Assembly (NCBI GenBank): GCA_026989405.1
Contig: JALSJL010000287.1
Coordinates: forward strand, 1-15,437
Direction of reading: 5' to 3'
DNA length: 15,437 nt
Source of the DNA: Marinosulfonomonas sp.
GTDB taxonomy: Bacteria; Pseudomonadota; Alphaproteobacteria; Rhodobacterales; Rhodobacteraceae
Part shown: in pieces, positions 13,671 through 15,437 of the stretch
Layout of the letters: each line of letters starts with the position of its first letter
Numbering within the stretch: position 1 is the first letter of the stretch
Program-made: the position numbers and the translations under genes
Notes under the pieces: model-generated
Database searches by the model: none
Told to the model about the DNA's origin: nothing
What the model saw: only the letters and a program-made list of their open reading frames with translations

Positions 13671-14996
13671 ATGCATGAAATGGACGGAGTAACCAAACCG
13701 GTTCAATACCGGGCGCTGGGGTTGAGCACTCTGGCCTTTACGGTCTGTTTCGCCGTTTGGACGATTTTTTCGATCATCGGCGTGAAGATCAAACAAGAGC
13801 TGGGGCTGAACGAAACCCAGTTCGGCCTGCTCGTGGCGACGCCGGTTCTGACCGGTTCAATCAGCCGGATCTTTCTTGGGGTCTGGACCGACCAGTTCGG
13901 CGGCCGCATCATGCTGCCGCTTCAGATGCTGATCACCTCGATTTCGGTCTGGCTGCTGGCCTCGGTTCATTCCTACCCGGTCTTCCTGATGGCCGCGCTC
14001 GGGCTGGGCCTGGCCGGCGGCTCTTTCATCATCGGCATCGCCTATGTCTCGCGGTTTTTCGAGTCGGAAAAGCAGGGCACGGCCCTGGGCATCTTCGGCG
14101 CCGGCAATGTGGGCGCGGCGGTCACCAACTTTGCCGCGCCGTTTCTGGTTCTGGCCTATGGATGGGAAGACACGGCGCGCATCTATGCCGTGGTTCTCAT
14201 TGCCATGGCCGTCATCTTCTACATCTTCGCGCCGGAAGACCCGGTGCGCAAACGCCAGAAGGAAACCGGCGAAAAACCGGCATCTGCCGCCCAACAGCTT
14301 GAGCCGTTGAAAAACATCCAGGTCTGGCGCTTTGCCACCTATTATTTCTTCGTCTTTGGCGCCTTCGTTGCCCTGGCGTCCTATCTGCCGCGCTACTACG
14401 TGGGCGCCTACGGCGTTTCGCTGGCCGCCGCCGGTGTATTTGCCGGCATGTATTCACTGCCGGGCTCGATCTTTCGGGCGCTCGGCGGCTGGATGTCGGA
14501 TGTCTGGGGCGCGCGTTTCGTGATGTATCTGACGTTCATCGTATCGGCGATCGTCCTGTTCATCATGAGCTACCCGCAAACGACCTACATCGTTCAGGCC
14601 ATCCCCGAAGCCGACGGCACCCCGGTCACGATCCAGTTCACATTCGGCATCCCGCTTTATGTGTTCGTGTTCCTGACCGTGATCCTGGGCTTTGTGATGA
14701 GCCTGGGCAAGGCCGCGGTCTACAAGCACATTCCGGTGTATTTCCCGCACAACGTGGGTGCAGTGGGGGGCCTTGTGGGCATGATTGGCGGCCTGGGCGG
14801 GTTTTTCCTGCCGATCGCCTTCGGGATCATTCTCGACCTGACCCAGATCTGGTCGACCGTGTTCATGCTTCTGTTCCTGCTGGTGGTCGTCAGCCTGATC
14901 TGGATGCACGTCGCCATCCGCCGGATGGAACGCGCGCAGTATCCCGAGATCCGGCGCGACACGCACCTGTCGGACGTTCCGCATGAAGCGACTTGA
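13671..14996 (+). CDS. narK: Nitrate/nitrite transporter, NarK1 type (major facilitator superfamily)
   Basis: This inner-membrane carrier moves nitrate and/or nitrite; NarK1-type proteins are thought to import nitrate with protons. It has 441 residues and twelve predicted helices with a central cytoplasmic loop at about 190-215. Visible motifs are the A-loop-type stretch GSISRIFLGVWTDQFGGR (62-79) with Arg66, the nitrate signature GAGNVGAAVTN (143-153), Arg269 in the second half, and the glycine-rich VGAVGGLVGMIGGLGGFFLP (362-381). The two arginines match the substrate-binding pair of NarK proteins. It is divergent from the FNR-family regulator and 64 bases before narK2. FNR box 2 upstream implies induction under oxygen limitation or by nitrate and its products. 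Confidence 0.95.
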   Translation: MHEMDGVTKPVQYRALGLSTLAFTVCFAVWTIFSIIGVKIKQELGLNETQFGLLVATPVLTGSISRIFLGVWTDQFGGRIMLPLQMLITSISVWLLASVHSYPVFLMAALGLGLAGGSFIIGIAYVSRFFESEKQGTALGIFGAGNVGAAVTNFAAPFLVLAYGWEDTARIYAVVLIAMAVIFYIFAPEDPVRKRQKETGEKPASAAQQLEPLKNIQVWRFATYYFFVFGAFVALASYLPRYYVGAYGVSLAAAGVFAGMYSLPGSIFRALGGWMSDVWGARFVMYLTFIVSAIVLFIMSYPQTTYIVQAIPEADGTPVTIQFTFGIPLYVFVFLTVILGFVMSLGKAAVYKHIPVYFPHNVGAVGGLVGMIGGLGGFFLPIAFGIILDLTQIWSTVFMLLFLLVVVSLIWMHVAIRRMERAQYPEIRRDTHLSDVPHEAT

Positions 14997-15010
14997 AAAA
15001 CCATGAATTC

Positions 15011-15032
15011 GCGGGCCGTCCCGGCGGCCCGC
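15011..15032 (+). other. GC-rich hairpin between narK1 and narK2
   Basis: GCGGGCCG (15011-15018) pairs perfectly with CGGCCCGC (15025-15032) around a six-base loop. No T-run follows, so it is not an ordinary intrinsic terminator. It ends 15 bases before the narK2 ribosome site. It may protect the narK1 message, mark a processing site, or partly reduce read-through. Confidence 0.6.
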
Positions 15033-15047
15033 CCCACTCACACCCGC

Positions 15048-15053
15048 AAGGAG
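15048..15053 (+). promoter_or_regulatory. Ribosome binding site fixing the TTG start of narK2
   Basis: AAGGAG is followed by seven bases and then TTG at 15061. No ATG or GTG in this frame lies between the narK1 stop and the conserved part of the protein, so the TTG start is well supported. Confidence 0.75.
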
Positions 15054-15060
15054 AAGACCT

Positions 15061-15437
15061 TTGGGACAGGACCTGAGAAACTGGAATGTCGAGGACGAAG
15101 CGTTCTGGAATTCCACCGGCAAGAAAATTGCCAACCGCAACCTGTGGATTTCAATCCCTGCCCTGCTGTGCGGCTTTGCTGTCTGGCTGTATTGGGGCAT
15201 CATCACGGTTCAGATGATCAACCTGGGCTATCCGTTCGAAAAGTCCCAGCTGTTCACATTGTCGGCCATCGCAGGCCTTACCGGCGCGACGCTGCGCATC
15301 CCTTCGACCTTCTTTATCCGCATCGCAGGCGGGCGAAACACGATCTTCTGGACCACCTCGCTGCTGATGTTGCCGGCCGCCGGCACCGGGCTGGCGCTGC
15401 AAAACGCCGACACCCCGCTCTGGGTGTTCCAGTTGCT
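15061..15437 (+). CDS. narK: Nitrate/nitrite transporter, NarK2 type (3'-truncated by window edge)
   Basis: The first 125 codons are present. A polar N-terminus (DLRNWNVEDEAFWNSTGKKIANRNLWIS) leads into the first helices. GLTGATLRIPSTFFIRIAGGRN at about 72-93 is the NarK2/NarU hallmark, in which Arg79 corresponds to the substrate arginine (Arg89) of E. coli NarK. NarK2-type carriers are thought to exchange nitrate for nitrite during nitrate respiration. Translation begins at TTG 15061. In Paracoccus the NarK1 and NarK2 halves are one fused 24-helix protein; here they are separated by a stop codon and 64 bases. The gene continues past the window, where narGHJI would be expected. Confidence 0.92.
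   Translation, partial: MGQDLRNWNVEDEAFWNSTGKKIANRNLWISIPALLCGFAVWLYWGIITVQMINLGYPFEKSQLFTLSAIAGLTGATLRIPSTFFIRIAGGRNTIFWTTSLLMLPAAGTGLALQNADTPLWVFQL

Noticed and set aside
13666..13671. ATG immediately followed by TGA just before narK1 (minimal start-stop)
   Set aside because: It sits only two bases after the ribosome site and is simply part of GGCATGTGATG; chance is the simplest explanation.
1..15437. CRISPR arrays, insertion sequences, prophage genes or defence modules
   Set aside because: No regularly spaced repeats, transposase, integrase or phage-like proteins were found in any frame; all sizeable genes have ordinary metabolic, transport or regulatory identities.

Overview
The window looks like chromosome from a high-GC alphaproteobacterium, most probably of the Rhodobacteraceae/Rhodobacterales type. 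This rests on the codon use, the tight overlapping operons, the order homoserine dehydrogenase – class II fructose-bisphosphatase – RecJ, and a CCA-encoding tRNA-Glu of alphaproteobacterial type. The taxonomic call is an inference from these features and from remembered gene order; no database search was possible.

Layout. Bases 1-216 hold at most the tail of a plus-strand gene cut by the window edge. Bases 217-1315 (minus) hold a TetR-family regulator followed by a small two-helix membrane protein, transcribed together; a perfect TGAAC-N4-GTTCA palindrome lies just upstream of the regulator. Bases 1414-5960 (plus) hold a small lipoprotein of unknown function, then hom (threonine/methionine branch of aspartate metabolism), glpX (gluconeogenesis) and recJ (DNA repair), with recJ starting 2 bases after the glpX stop. 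A tRNA-Glu(TTC) at 6129-6203 has a well-placed sigma70-like promoter.

Bases 6408-12717 (plus) form a six-gene operon: a cytoplasmic zinc dipeptidase of family M19, a periplasmic family-5 solute-binding protein, two inner-membrane permeases and two ATPases. Junctions from the binding protein onward are 0 bp or ATGA-type overlaps. Together they read as a dipeptide (or dipeptide-like amide) uptake and hydrolysis unit: capture, import, then cleavage to amino acids.

Bases 12720-15437 are the start of a nitrate-respiration locus. An FNR-family regulator without an iron-sulfur cysteine cluster (NarR-like) is divergent from two consecutive nitrate/nitrite transporters, narK1 and narK2, the latter cut by the window edge. 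The 252-bp divergent region holds two FNR-type boxes (TTGAC-N4-ATCAA). One sits over the -10 element of a clear promoter for the regulator; the other is placed to activate narK1 from about -41. The expected continuation beyond the window is narGHJI, but this cannot be seen.

I found no phage, insertion sequence, CRISPR array or defence system, and no strong evidence of a wholly new system. The most interesting material is regulatory: the dual FNR-box switch, the TetR operator, the inverted repeat over the dipeptidase promoter, and the hairpin separating narK1 from narK2.
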